Positions 1-13,100 of a DNA stretch of 64,000 bases are shown here, piece after piece. The DNA lies in the NCBI GenBank assembly GCA_024195265.1, contig JAJLRJ010000006.1:17313639-17377638 (forward strand), read 5' to 3'. The notes beneath the pieces were generated by a model that ran no database searches, was not told where the DNA came from, and saw only the letters and a list, made by a program, of their open reading frames with translations. The stretch comes from Dendrophyllia cribrosa (taxonomy: Eukaryota; Cnidaria; Anthozoa; Scleractinia; Dendrophylliidae). The number at the start of each line of letters is the position of its first letter. Positions within the stretch are counted from its first letter, which is position 1. The position numbers and the translations under genes were made by a program.

Positions 1-52
1 AAAAATGCCTCAGAAATTCTCACAGAATTTTCACGAAAAGCTTCATTTAAAC

Positions 53-303
53 CTCTTAAGAGTATTCTATCTTTGTTTAGAAATGCCAAGCGCTTCAAAA
101 AGTTATTTTGGTTTTGTAGTTGACGAATTCTCCGAGCTTGTGCATACTATAAAATCGCTATGTTCTCGACACTCAGATTTTCTAAGTGTCGAGAACACAG
201 CGATTTTATAGTATGCACAAGCTCGGAGAATTCGTCAACTACAAAACTAAAATGATTTTTCGAAGCGCTTGGCATTTCCAAACAAAGATAGAATACTCTC
301 AGG
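53..303. repeat. Near-perfect foldback hairpin
   Basis: The two halves are inverted copies of about 120 bp around a centre near 178. The left arm contains GACGAATTCTCCGAGC and the right arm its complement, and both outer ends carry AGTATTCTATCTTTG or its complement. A few mismatches separate the arms. It is probably a MITE or foldback element; no target duplication is clear. The 68-residue ORF across it runs through the hairpin and is not a gene. Confidence 0.75.
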
Positions 304-661
304 ATGTTTCTGAATGAGGCCTTCGATATTTTAGCATGTTTGACAACATCGGAGGCTCAAGTTATGTTGTTTCAGTCACCATTTTGACTACGTCAGTCCT
401 CCAACATGGCCGCCGGTAAGTTTGTGACGTCATCCGCACACACACTATAGTTTTACTACTCTTTATTGCAGAAGCAGCCTCGCATACGCGGTACAGTTAC
501 GCAAGATACAACCGCAACCGTTCGTTTACATCTGGGAAAATCACTTCTAATCATTAAAATATTACATTTTGGCAATCGCCACATCGTTTCTACAACTGAA
601 TTTAAAGTAAAACGTGCAAAATATATGAAAGCCGAAGGGTTCAATCGATCTCTTAATTAAC
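304..661. other. Non-coding, nothing recognised
   Basis: This short stretch lies between two repeat elements. It includes the phrase CCAACATGGCCGCC, which recurs near other inverted repeats in this window (for example near 46050). No gene or regulatory site could be supported. Confidence 0.4.
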
Positions 662-664
662 TTA

Positions 665-2148
665 GGCCCCGTCCACACGTATACATTTACGTTCGTAAAC
701 GCATACTTTTTTATCATACTTTTTTAACCCATTGACACCTGAATCGCCCGTAACCGCCCGTACAAGACTCCACTGCTTTAAAAAATTGTAACTTTCTCAA
801 TCGTGCGAACATTGCCTTAACTAGCAGTTGTGAGCATTGACTAGAAAGTCTTTCAAATTGAGATACCCAATAAACACAAAAAAGTCAGCGATTTTTGCAG
901 AATATCAGCGTTTGAATTTGGACAATAACAAAAATTACCGTTTTTAACGTCATAGAAAAACAACAAAAATCACGTTTTTGCTTTTAGTTTTTTGTATTCA
1001 AATCATCGAGGCAAACCCAAAAGTCAACATTTACAGCAAAATTCAGTCCTAGTCCTAGCTTAGCAGTGAATTTTTTTGCTCTTATTCGTTGCTCGGGCCT
1101 AACTACAGCTTCTTATACTAGTGCATACTCACCTTGCCTCGATTTTCAACATCACCACCGCACTGCATGCTGGGAAATAAACGGATTTTTTGACAGCGCC
1201 CATTCCGTCCTCCAAAATTTTCATATATATACTAAGTCCACAGCCACTCTGACCCACCGCCGAAATTTCGCGCTTGTTGTGTTCTCCTGTGGTCGCAACT
1301 TCCAAAATATGCCGCGGTAGGTCGAGAAATTCATCCAGAGTCGAGTCCCAAAGCTACTTCGTTTCCAGGCGGCCATTTTTCCAGTTCAACGAGCAACGAG
1401 CCAAATTCGTAAACGAAGTACAACACCTAACTCGCTTCATTGAGAAGTGGACTCTGAACTACCTCCAAGCTTAATGATGCTCACCAGGCAGCTACTAAAG
1501 ATGAAAAATGGCTGTGAACTTACCAAAAATCGTAGATAATTCATATTGGACCCTTTATTGCAAATCAACCAAGCAAAATGAGATCGTCACAATGACGTTT
1601 CCAGTAAACTCGAGCCTTCAGTGTTTTAGAACAGCAGCACTTTCAATGGTAACTCCAAATATGATGTCACGAAATCCTATGGGGCGTGTGTATGCAGAAA
1701 ATCACTCAAAAACGTAAAAATCCTCAGGTGTGAATGGGTTAATTTTTTTATCTAAAACGCTCCCGTCCAGACGAAGTCAGCCATCGTTTACGATTCGTTT
1801 TCACCTGTCCACAAGTAAACGCTAAAACGATACGTAAACGCTTCAAATCTGCATTGAGCATGCATAGATAAGTACTTGAGCCTGCCAACGCATCTGTCAG
1901 ACCGTCCGCCATATTGGATATCTGCTCTATTTTCTTTATTTGTCGACTGGGTCCGAATCTATGACATCAGCGTTTACGAAAATATCCGTTTAGGCTGTCC
2001 ACACATAAACGGCGTTTTCGAAAATATCCACTTTGGAGAGCGTTTTCGCGTTTTCAAAAATATCCGTTTTGGGTGACCGTTTTCATCATTTAAAAAAATT
2101 AAAAAAAAATGCATTTACGAACGTAAACGTATATGTGTGGACGGGGCT
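665..2148. mobile_element. Harbinger-like TIR element (non-autonomous)
   Basis: The left end reads GGCCCCGTCCACACGTATAC and the right end is the inverted AGCCCCGTCCACACATATAC. Both are flanked by TTA (662-664 and 2149-2151), the three-base target site typical of PIF/Harbinger transposons. The outer arms contain repeated CGTAAACG-type motifs. No transposase ORF is present. A second, unrelated element is nested inside at 728-1738. Related ends occur at 50912-51309 and 54508-54886. Confidence 0.75.
728..1738. mobile_element. piggyBac-like MITE nested in the Harbinger-like element
   Basis: TTAA at 724-727 is followed by CCCATTGACACCTGA. The right end is its near-complement TCAGGTGTGAATGGG, followed by TTAA at 1739-1742. 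A TTAA target site with ends starting CCC is the piggyBac signature. The 1-kb interior has only short ORFs and no recognised transposase, so it is non-autonomous. It is younger than the element it interrupts. Confidence 0.75.
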
Positions 2149-3108
2149 TTAATCGTGGAAATTTGCGACTACCGGGAATTTCTCAACCACTAATTTGTCT
2201 AGCTTTATATTTCTTTTCTTTTTTCGGAAACATGAATGTTGTCCCTTGCGATTATCAAAAAGTTAAAAATTAAATTTCTTTGAATGACTAAATGACGGAC
2301 AACATGTCTGGCAATCCAAAGATTTGTCCGGTCAATACCCAATTCTGACCGGACATTGTCCGTTGACCGGCCGTTATTTGCAGCCCTGGTATGTTAGACA
2401 TTGCACAATGCAGGCCAAAAACAGCCATTTTAGGAACCACCACATCTATAAAAGTCATCACCAACACTGAGCAATAAATTTTGATGATATTTGTCTGGGT
2501 AATACAATGGGGTAGAATTTGATGGATTGTAGCCAGTGCAGTCGCCAGTCAGCACAAAATTTGTTCTTTGATGACGTGAATGAATATATTATATGAATAT
2601 ATCAAACCTCTGCTAACGGACACCTCCCATAGTGGGATCAGTGAAACCTCCCACAAGCAGACACTTAGTCGTGGTCCAAGCCACATACAAACACTACATT
2701 TTAACCTCCCATAAGCGGACACCTCTCTTAAGCGGACACTTATTTCTGGTCACGATGGTGTCTGTTTATTAGAGGTTTGACTGTACAGCGAAACACTTAA
2801 GCTTAATTAAGCTCATGAATATTCTGCCGTGTTCATTCAAGTTTAAACGATAAACAATATAGCAATGGATATACAGTATTTCGCTTAGATTTGGTCTGTA
2901 CACTTAATTTTCTGTCGTGTTTATCCAAGTTTTATAATTTTGTAGTGAAACAGCTTTATGTTTGTAGCGAATCGACTATAGATTTGTATAGTGAAACGAC
3001 TTTGATTTGCAGCGAAACGACCGGGTTCCCTTGAGCCTACACTTCCCATGCTCTGCAGAAAACGGGGGGTAGCGAAAAATGATCTCCTAATATCACACGA
3101 TATTAGAC
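2149..3108. other. Non-coding repeats
   Basis: No gene is seen. Around 2300-2385 lies a GACCGGACA-rich repeat ending in a phrase like ATTTGCAGCC; a relative with GTCAGTCC/TCGGACAAA is at about 15890-15990. At 2605-2780 there are several degenerate copies of a CCTCCCATAAGCGGACAC motif in tandem, ending GAGGTTTGACTGTAC. Confidence 0.5.
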
Positions 3109-3550
3109 GTTGAAAAAAATGACAAAGACGCATCCAAACCAGTCGCGCGCCATTTTAATCTTACTAACCATTCTAAACAACACATGACAATCTGCGGCCT
3201 TTCCCTACACCAGGGTAACACAGAAAGCCGTAAAAACCTAGAACAAAAAATCATCTTTCAAATCGGCACTCTCAAACCCCACGGAATCAACGAACGCTTT
3301 TCATTCAACTAATCTACATTTGTTTTTCACGTCACCAAATTTCCACCAATAGCGTAGCTCCACCGCTTACTATATAAAACCACACACTACCCACAATTCC
3401 TTGATTCGCTCCGACGAAGGGCTAGCGCTCGAAACGTCAGCTATTTGAATCTTTTTACGGTGGTCAATTTACCTTATCGACTCAGTCGATAAAACTAAAT
3501 TCTCGTGTTTCATCCCCCCACCGACGCAGCACCACAGTTTCTCTAGAAAC
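3109..3550 (+). mobile_element. 3' end of a Penelope-like retroelement (5'-truncated)
   Basis: Reading from 3109 to the stop at 3310-3312 gives a C-terminal coding tail with HFNLTNHS, then CGLSLHQGNTESRKNLEQ, IIFQIGTL and PHGINERFSFN. I recognise this as the terminal tail of cnidarian retroelement proteins that end in a GIY-YIG-like nuclease. That identification is from memory and was not searched. The rest of the protein is missing, so this is a dead fragment. A structured motif follows at 3408-3441, as in Penelope-like 3' regions. Confidence 0.6.
3408..3441 (+). other. Possible degenerate hammerhead-ribozyme-like motif
   Basis: The string contains CCGACGA, a small GGGC/GCTC stem, then GAAA and CGTC, bracketed by GCT and AGC that could form a short stem I. 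Hammerhead ribozymes have CUGANGA, a stem, then GAAA, and Penelope-like elements often carry minimal versions. Here the first core base pattern deviates (CCGACGA). It may therefore be an inactive or merely similar hairpin. Confidence 0.35.
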
Positions 3551-3559
3551 TAACCCCAT

Positions 3560-4158
3560 TCATTTCCTAATATCACAGGTGACCACGTGTTTAGATTTGT
3601 AAACTGCGTATTTTCAGTTTTAACGCATACCTTAAGAGTTCTTGTGAAAGTTGGTTCAGCACCCAATCGGCCGCCATTTTGTGATCCAGTTTGCTGAGCG
3701 ACCGCTCAACAGCGGTTAGACAAATCGTGTGTTTCTAAATGACATACAAGATGGGAAAGGAAGACCGCGTGTCACTGGGCGCTAAAGAAAAGGAAAAGCG
3801 CGGGGAAGTTTTTGCCATTCATTTGCTTTTGTATTGTGTTTTGGAGTTATTTTGGTTTAGTTCTAAAATATCTTGGCTCTTTCAAAACACCGTTAAGAGC
3901 TCTTTAGTTAGTAAAAGAGGGTTCAGTGTTGCTTAATTAGAAGCGGCTATGATCTAAAGACTTTTGCTTCTCAGATGTCGCCATTTTGTTGTCAGCCTGA
4001 ACGTGCGACAAGGTGAGAAATATTACTTTTTAATATTTTTATTTACTATCTCTGTTAGGGCTCTCTAAAGCGTGTTTTAAGCATTAAATGCATTTTTCTT
4101 TGCCAGATTGGTTTCTTCCGCAAGATACCACGTTTAATTTCGTCGAAAACAGCGAAGG
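3560..4158 (+). promoter_or_regulatory. Promoter and 5' UTR of the HECT ligase gene
   Basis: This is the region directly upstream of the ligase start codon. A plausible 5' UTR intron is seen, with donor AAG|GTGAGA (intron from 4013) and acceptor TTTGCCAG|ATT (exon from 4107). No convincing TATA box was found. The ATG at 4159 sits in a good initiation context (A at -3, G at +4). The transcription start cannot be placed from sequence alone. Confidence 0.4.
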
Positions 4159-7100
4159 ATGGCCGGATCAAGCGAGGGAGAAGATGAACCGCTGCCGAAT
4201 TTGTCTTCCAAGAAGCGTCGGTACAGGAAACGATCTCACATATCTTCCGGATCGGATGAAGTCGAAGGACAGATAAGAAGATCGGAAAAACAGGTCAACA
4301 GCTCAAACAAGAAAACTAACGATGAAGATTTAGACGATGGAAGTGAGATAAGCAAGACTCCCTGCAGTTCGCAAACTCCTCGCACCTCGGAAAGGCTGCG
4401 AAGCAAAGGTTCCAGAGCGTTTTCTTTGCCAAGTAGAGAAAAGCTGCTCGATTCAATGTCACCAGGGAAAAAGCAACATAGCCAGCGTAAAATAAAGACG
4501 TTAAAGCCGAGAAAACTGGTGAACAACTTCCTAAGAGAGTGAGTGCTTTTTGAGTGAATGATATGTTGACGAACTGTAGTTGTTCTTTGTGCAGGAGAAA
4601 GGCACCTTCATGTATTGTTATAACAATGTTAAGCCCAAGTGGGGTGGGGGCAGACATATCTGGGCCATTTGAAGAATCTGTGTTCAAATGCCATGCTTGG
4701 GGCAAGATACATAGATGTATCATGTTCATACAATCAGTACTTACCTTTCAACTCAGAAGTACATGTAAGGGTTCGGCTATAGCACGGGCGTAGAGTGAGG
4801 GTCGGACACCTTTTTGAGACTTATATAACGTAATGTCGACACTTAGAATTTTATTTTCAATAAATTTTTAAGTGTAAAAAAGAAACTCTAAAATCCCCAC
4901 TGAGGATTGAACCTGTGACCTCAGCTAAGCTTAGGCTTACATAGCCTACCGTACCACTGTACCACCTAGCTTCTCGGGTTGCTTAGTCCTAAATTGAACT
5001 ATATAAACTGCTACCCCTAACATCAACTGAAAGCTAACCGGTTACTACGTTATATAAGTCTCAATAAGGTGTCCGACCCTCCCTCTACGCTCGCGCTACA
5101 GTGTTTTCCGTACATGTAATTCATTGCAGAGAACATTATTATTTGTAAACACTTCTGTTATGTAAATCAAAGCATTTTTGGTTATGGTTGCATTATGTTT
5201 AGTTCTGTTGGCACAAAATATCAAGGACATTCTTTTAGTTAAATGCTTTCATTTATATGTGAATCAAAGCACTTGGTCATGGCCATGTTATGTAAACAAC
5301 ATATATTTTACAAGCTCTGTCAGTGTGAAATATTCGCTCATAATTTTATCTGATCACTGGAAGTTAAACTTTTTTTAGTATCCCCAGTATGGAATTACTG
5401 TTTAGACATAAAAAAAGCTACATGTATGGAAGAAAATGTATTAAAATAAGCAATTATATTAATTATTTCAGTAAAGTAAGTTTAAACAAAATAATATTAA
5501 GGGATTCTAAAATGTAAAGATGAGAGCTATTTGAGTTTTAAGAGTTTCTATGTTCTTGTCATGTAACTTGCAAAATATGGTTGTGACTCCAAAAAATTGA
5601 TACACTCTAACAAAAGGAACATGAACAAAATCATACATGTAGCTGTAAAAGTTATGAAACCCATTGTATGAAGCTTAAAAATCTTCTATAGCAACCATCT
5701 TCTACATGTTGTAGAAGAAGAAAAAAAAACAAGCTAAAATTGACCAAACATCACTTTGGACAGCAAAGGAGAAGGAGGAGTATGGATATTTGGAACACCG
5801 CATGTAGGTTAAGTGGTGACCCAAGGTTGTAGAACTCTACTGTGCAATGTTAAGTGTTACAAAGGTTAACATAGTGTGTTCTGTATTTTCACACAGGCGA
5901 TCCTCATATGTTAGTCGTGGAGAGGGACTTTATGACTCAGATGATAGTGGAATGTCAGATTTCATCAATGATGGTGATGACAACGATGAGTCAGCAGAGT
6001 CAACTGTCGAAAGTGATGGTAGCTGTGAGAGCAATAAAAAGGATTCTGGGATCTGTACTGCCAAACATAACAGAAAAGGACGCAAAAAGAAATTGGCATT
6101 GGATAGTTCAGATGATGATGTTCCATTGTCAGATGTAAGAGATAAAAACACTTCTGGTCAGAAATCTCCTAAGACTGCTAGCGTTAATGCTAGTGATTCA
6201 GACGAGAGCTTTACACCTAGGAACAAAACAAGCAAAAGACGAAAGGTTTTAAAGTGCAGTGATTCTGATGATGATGATGATGATGGACAATTTACAAAAC
6301 CAGACAAGATTGTAAATAAAGAGAAGAAAAATGTCAGTGATGTTGGTGAGAAGTCAGACAGTGGTGATTCACATAGTTTTAAGAATCATAAATTAGACAA
6401 ACCATCTGCACTTTTGAGACCCAGATCTAAGAGAGTGCAAAACCTCACACAACAGCATGAAGACAAGAATCGGAAGGTGTTAGGCACTTTGCTGAAGAAA
6501 AGACAAACAGCAAAACTGGATCCTAAAGAAAGAATTGCAATGAAACAGTTGCCTGGTAATGACAGTGATGAATCCTTCAGCAGTTTCTCCACTTCTGAAG
6601 ACGAACATAATCCTCTTCAGGAAGCAGAAGCAGTCTTTGCGCAGCACAGCAGTGAGCTTGAGGAGGATGATGATGACCGGGATTTTATAGTTGATGATGA
6701 GCAATCTTCTGATGAGGGGCTAAATTCTGGTGGTGCGTCACAGTTTCTTAAGCTTTTGGATGCATTCACAGGAAAGCAAAAGGATGAATCTAATGGCTTT
6801 AAAACAACACCTTACAACACTGAAGATACTATTTTTAAAAGGCGTCTAAACCGAAGAAAGAAGGGAAAAGAGAGGAAAGCATCAAAGTGGCGGCGTATTA
6901 AGATGAAGGATGACAGCGAGGATAGTGATGTTGATAATGTGATTGACATGCATCATAGGAATCCATCCCTTCATGTTGCTGTTCTTGAAAATGACATACT
7001 CTTAGTTAAGAAACTGATCAAGGAAGACCCTGATTGTGTTTATGAGCTTGGTTACAGAAAAAGAACTGCACTGCATTTAGCAGCATTAGAAGACAGAGTA

Positions 7101-10100
7101 GAATTTGTGAAATTGTTACTTGATCATGGTGCTGATCGCACTGCTCTAGACTGCTATCATCTTCCTGCCATTGCATATGCCATGGATGGGCATCCAGATT
7201 GTGTCAGATTGCTGCTGGATTATGCAAATGTAAAGAGTGTTAGTAAGAGTATGAGGAACAATCTGCAGGGAATGAATTTGCTGCATTTTGCTGTTGGAGA
7301 GAAAAGAGATGGTTTGGAGTGTGATAACAGAGCAAGATGCCTGGAGCTCTTGTCTAGTAAAGATAAGAAGATCTGTTCAAAGCTGTTAGAAGACAGGGAT
7401 GTTAGGACATTTGCTCCTGTGGTTGCTGCTGTTTATGCTGGACAACATAAGGTGCATTTTAAACTTGCATTTTATACTTTCAAATATACTGAACAAGAGT
7501 AAGACTTGAACCAGGGACCTTTGGCTTTCAAACGATAAATCCTACATGTAGATAGAACCCTGCTGCCTGTAGCTTTAGGGCTGTCATTAAACTGTGAGTT
7601 TGCTTGCTACACAAGGAAAATAGGCAGTCATAAATTAAAAATAACCTTCCACGGTTGTTGTCCTTTGGTTATTTTTAAACTTTGAGTTGTCAGTCATATT
7701 CACCAAAGTTACTCAGTGGCCATAATAGCCGGCTGCCGACTACTGATGACAACCCTGAAGCTTATGTAAATGTAGGTCATCAACCCTAAGTAGTCAACCC
7801 TTTCATTCCTGAGTTTTTCTACCCATTTTTCCAAACTTGTAAGTAAAGGCCATGTATGATATACCATTGGAAAGGTCTTGATTAGTGCAGTTCTTATTTC
7901 ATGTGAAAATTGGCGAAGGAAATCATGGCTTTGACATAAATAGGCTGAAAATGTCAAAGTCAAAAAGTTCAGAAATGCCTCAATTTTCAGACATACTAGG
8001 TATACCCCCAAACTATAGCTTATTTTGCAGCTCTCAGTTAATAGAGTAACATAAACCGGCGCACACTGCAAATGTGTAAAACAAAAAAATGTCAAAAGTT
8101 CGAGGGGTGGCCAACTACATGTATATATCATAGATAAAAGGGGGGGTACAATTTTATTCTGGGAAATGAACTGATCTTTCCAAGACCATTTTTGTGGCAA
8201 AATTTCATTGAAATAGACCAAATATTAACAATTTTATGAACTTTTTACATCGGTCGACGTAAACAGGAGTGAAAGGGTTAACAAGGTAAACTGTAACATA
8301 CACTGTACGTCAATGTAAGTTTTGCTTTATACTGTGCAAACTGTTTGATCATCATTTTTTACTCCTGCAGTGTGTCCAAGTCTTGCAAAGGATGGGTGCC
8401 AATGCTTTGGCCTATAAGACTGATGATGGAGGTAACATACTACATTTTGCTGTAGAATGTGCATCACATTTTAAGGGTACATGGGAAACCAGCAAGGACA
8501 CATCACAATGTCTAAGAGAACTGTTGGAGACAACAAAGTTTCTTGTCAATGATGCTGATGATCACGGTATGTTTCCTTGAAGTAGTTAAGATGATTTCCA
8601 CATTTGAATAATCTTGTACATGTACATGTAAATGTTGAGCTTAATAATGTAGTGTGGAAACTGTATTCATTTTAAAAAGAAGAAAATAATGTCTGAGACC
8701 CAGATGACAGTTCAACCCATGACCTCACTGGTCAGATGCTCTATTATCACTGTGCTTCAGGGAGACTTGTTCTGAGTTACTGTACCAGTTTGCTCCAAGT
8801 GTGGTCAACACCCCAACCTCCATACCCAGGGCATTAGGCATTAACTTAGGTTGTCTTGGTTTGTCAGTCACTTACGAAATTTACTGACATACATGCAGCT
8901 GTAAATGTGCATTAGGTCATTTACCAGGTTAACACTATACATGTAAAGTATTTACTAATTTATGTTGTACATGTATGAAGGTTCACTTTTTTCAGAATTT
9001 GTTCTATTTTCTTCATTTTTTCTCTCATAAAAAACTGAATAACGTTTTAGTTCATACAAGATACTGTTAAAAAGTATTATTTCACTTACAGTGTGCTGTA
9101 CATGTAATATATATTATTTTTTAACCCGTGAATATGCGCATGTGTTGTAAACGGGAGGTATCGTGGCCGAATTCGCAGATAAGCGTCGACTGCTTGCAAG
9201 CCTTGGTTGGTTTTGGTTTAACAGCACAGAGTCAGGACACGACTCAACTTGTGTATGATCACACTAAAAACTACAACTTTATTGCTAAATCAATGTCCTT
9301 ATATACATATTGTTGGTTAGCTATACGTGATTAAATATACAAGAGAATATATGAGGTTTCTATTCTGGTAAACAACTTAATTAAGACGTAGGCACAATAC
9401 ATACGTAATTCCTGTAGAACTAGGCGTAAGCTGGGAGTTTACATCAACATATCCCACGTATACTTAAGGTGTTGGGAGGCACTAGTTTTCTACGAAATTC
9501 CTGCGGAAACCACGAAGTACATTGGTACATTCTAGCTTTAACATGCAACACGTAATCAACATACTTTCATGCTTGCTTTAACAACAATGATCATATTTCC
9601 GGTTCAAATTATGCAACATGTAATCAGTCTATTATTGGTTCAAGATCAACAGATCACGTTTCGTTGATCTAAGTGTCACGATTTCTTGAACTTTACTACA
9701 CCATCCCCCCCTTAAAAATAGGGCATGTCCCCATGCCAAGACAACAAGGAGATGATATACTGCTAAAATCTTAAAATCAACTGAACAATGGCATAATTAT
9801 AACTTTACGGCTAAACTAGAATTGCCTCTGATTGATCTTAATTGTTAAAGTTCATGTCACTGATCAAGATACAAAGTCTCTCATCCATACTGGAGCACGA
9901 ACTTCTCGTCTGGGTCTGTCCATAGCAGGTGGTGTTGGATCTTCCACTGCTGCCGGTGGTTCCTGTTCTGCTTGTGAGTTTCTAGGAATTTCAACTGCCA
10001 CATCCGCTATGGTCTCATCCATGTACATCAGATCCGTCTCGTCAGGAAGGTAACGCGGGGGGAGATGAGGTCTCCGAACTGATGAGCTGGACGCGTGGCT

Positions 10101-13100
10101 TGCAGATTGGTCATTCTCATGTTGCTGATCCACTGCTTGGGGCTGACTACAAAGCTTGAGTCGGTTGAAGTGCACCACTTTTCTTTTTCTAGGGTTGTCT
10201 GCTGCTTGGATACGGTAAACTACATCGCTTATTCTCGTTACCACGATGTAGGGGCCTTGCCATGGCAAATGAAACCTTTTGGTCTGACCCTTTTTTACTG
10301 CGTGCTCATGAAGGAACACTCGATCTCCAACCTCGATTTGCTCTCCAGCAACTCGTCGATCGTAGTAGTCTTTCTGGCGTCTCTGAGCGGTCCGCAGGTG
10401 CTCTCGGGCTTTCTCGTGGACTTCCTCTAGGGTTGTCCTCAGACTTCTTACGTAGTCAGACACTTCTTCCTGGTGATGCGGCTGTCGGCCATACATGACA
10501 TCAACAGGTAGACGAATCTCGTGGCCAAACAGGAGGTAATGTGGCGTATACTGGGTTGAGGCATGGACACTGGATCGGTACGCCATCATCACCAAGGGCA
10601 GGTGTACGTCCCAGTCACGCTGGTGGTCTGAGATGTACTTGGCCAGCATGTCCTGCAAGGTACGGTTCATGCGTTCCACCATGCCATCACTCTCCGGGTG
10701 GTACGGGGTTGTTCTGGTCTTGTCTATGTTGAACAGGATACACATTTCTCTGAAGAGCTGCGCCTCAAAATTTCGTCCCTGGTCCGTGTGGATTCTCTCA
10801 GGGGCTCCGTACCTGGAAATGACTTCGTTCACCAGCTTTTCTGCTACGGTCTTAGCTTCTTGGTTTGGCAGGGGGAATGCTTCTGTCCACTTTGAAAAAT
10901 AATCTCCAACGACCAGGATGTACTTGTGACCAGACTCTGTGGTCGGCAGAGGTCCTATGATGTCCAGAGCTATTCTCTCAAACGGGTAGCCTGGGCAGCT
11001 GCTGACAAGGGGTGCTCTTCCTGGCTGCTGAGGGGACTTTCTCCTGGAGCATTTTTCGCATTGACAGCACCAATCTTCTACATCATGCTGATGGCCGTAC
11101 CAGTAGAACCGTTCTCGTACTCGCTCAAGGGTTTTACTGACACCAAGGTGACCAGCAGACGGCGCATTATGGAGGGCGGCAAGGACTTCTGGTACCAGGG
11201 ATCTGGGAAGCACTAGCTGCAACCGGGTACCACGACCGTCTTCGGTTTCCCACCGCCGGTAGAGAACACCATTCTCTATCTGCAATCTGTTCCACTGCGC
11301 CCACAGGCTTTTGATTGCTTTACTGGTACCTTGTACCTCCTGCAGTGCTGGTTGGTTGGTTTGGTTCTGCTTCCAAAGCAACATCTGCTTCAGGTCCGGG
11401 TCTGCGGCTTGTCGGGATTGCAGATCGTTCACTGTCCAACCAATTAGCCACGTACTGTTACGACTGTCTACTGCATTGGTTTGGGCTACCTGGTCACTTT
11501 TCTCATCGGCTGGCAGGGGGTTTCTAGACAATGCGTCAGCGTTCTGATGCTTCTTTCCTGGCCGGTGTTCAATTTTGTAGTCGTACTGGGCCAGTAACTC
11601 GAGCCACCTGGCCACCTGACCCTCGGGTTCCTTGAAGTTCTGAAGCCACCTCAGCGCATTGTGGTCGGTTCTGACGGTAAAGGGTCTCCCATACAGGTAG
11701 TGGCGGAAGTGCCTGATTGCGTACACCATGGCCAGCATCTCCTTCTTGGTGGTACTGTAACGGCGCTCTCGATCATCCAGCACACGACTGGCATACGCAA
11801 TGACTCTCTCACTTCCGTCCTGCACTTGAGAAATGATTGCTCCCAGCCCATAGTCGCTCGCATCACAGTCCACAATGAACTCTGTGTCAAATCGGGGGAA
11901 GGCTAACACAGGAGCTGTCACCAGTTTCTCCTTCAAGGTACGGAAGGCTTTGTCGCACTCTGTAGACCACTTGAACTTTTCGTTAGATTTCGCAGTAAGG
12001 CGGTGCAAGGGGGAGGCAATCTCTGCGAAGTTCTCGATGAACCTGCGGTAGTACGATGCCAGGCCCAGGAAGCTTCGTAGATCAGTTACTCTTGTCGGTA
12101 CTGTCCATTGCTCAACAGCTTCAATCTTTGCGGGGTCAGTGCTTACACCTGCTGCTGAAATGACATGGCCAAGGTACGGGACTCTGTTTCTCAACAGGAA
12201 GCACTTTGAAGGTTTCAGCTTGAGGCCTGCCTGGCGGAACCGTTGGAAAACGTCCTTCAGCCGCTCAAGGTGCTCCTCGAAGTTTCGTCCATAAATGATC
12301 ACATCGTCCAGGTAGACGAGACACGTCTGCCACTGCAGGCCAGCAAGAACAAACTCCATAAGTCTTTGAAACGTACCTGGCGCATTGCAGAGACCAAATG
12401 GCATAACCTGGAATTCAAAGAGGCCATGGCGAGTCGTGAACGCTGTCTTCTCGCGGTCAGTGGCGTCCATCTCGACCTGCCAGTAACCACTTGCCAGATC
12501 CAATGTGGTAAACAGCTGGGCACCTGCCAAGGCATCAAGGGTTTCGTCTATGCGTGGCAATGGGTAGGCATCGTTCCTGGTCACGTCATTCAGCTTGCGG
12601 TAGTCCACACAGAAGCGGGTGGTACCATCTTTCTTCCTGACCAGGACAATTGGCGACGCCCACGGGCTGGTAGACGGATGCACTACTCCGTTGTGTAACA
12701 TCTCTTCCACATGTTGGCGCACAACCTCCTGCTGGTGCATGGGTACCCGCCTTGGCGCTTGCTTTATCGGAGGGTTGCTGCCAGTGTCTATCTGGTGCTT
12801 CACTATGCCAGTTCTGCCGAGGTCTGCTGATCCAGTTGAAAAGATGTCTGCATACTCGTCAAGGAGTTTGACTAGCTTGGCTTCCTGCTGTCCAGTTAAG
12901 TCCAAGGCACTGAGGTCAAACTTATCGGACACCACTGGACTGGTCTTCTGTCTGGTCTTGTTGGTCTCAAGGTGGTGGCACTCAGCTGGGTCCAGGACAT
13001 CTCCTTCCAATTGACTGAAGGTACCAACAGAGGTGTTCTGGTACAGGGTCACGGGAGTTGGCGACGGATTAACAAGGCGGATTGGCACTGTGTTTTCTCT

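Noticed and set aside
4893..4972. Functional tRNA gene
   Set aside because: A- and B-boxes are present but acceptor and T stems do not pair.
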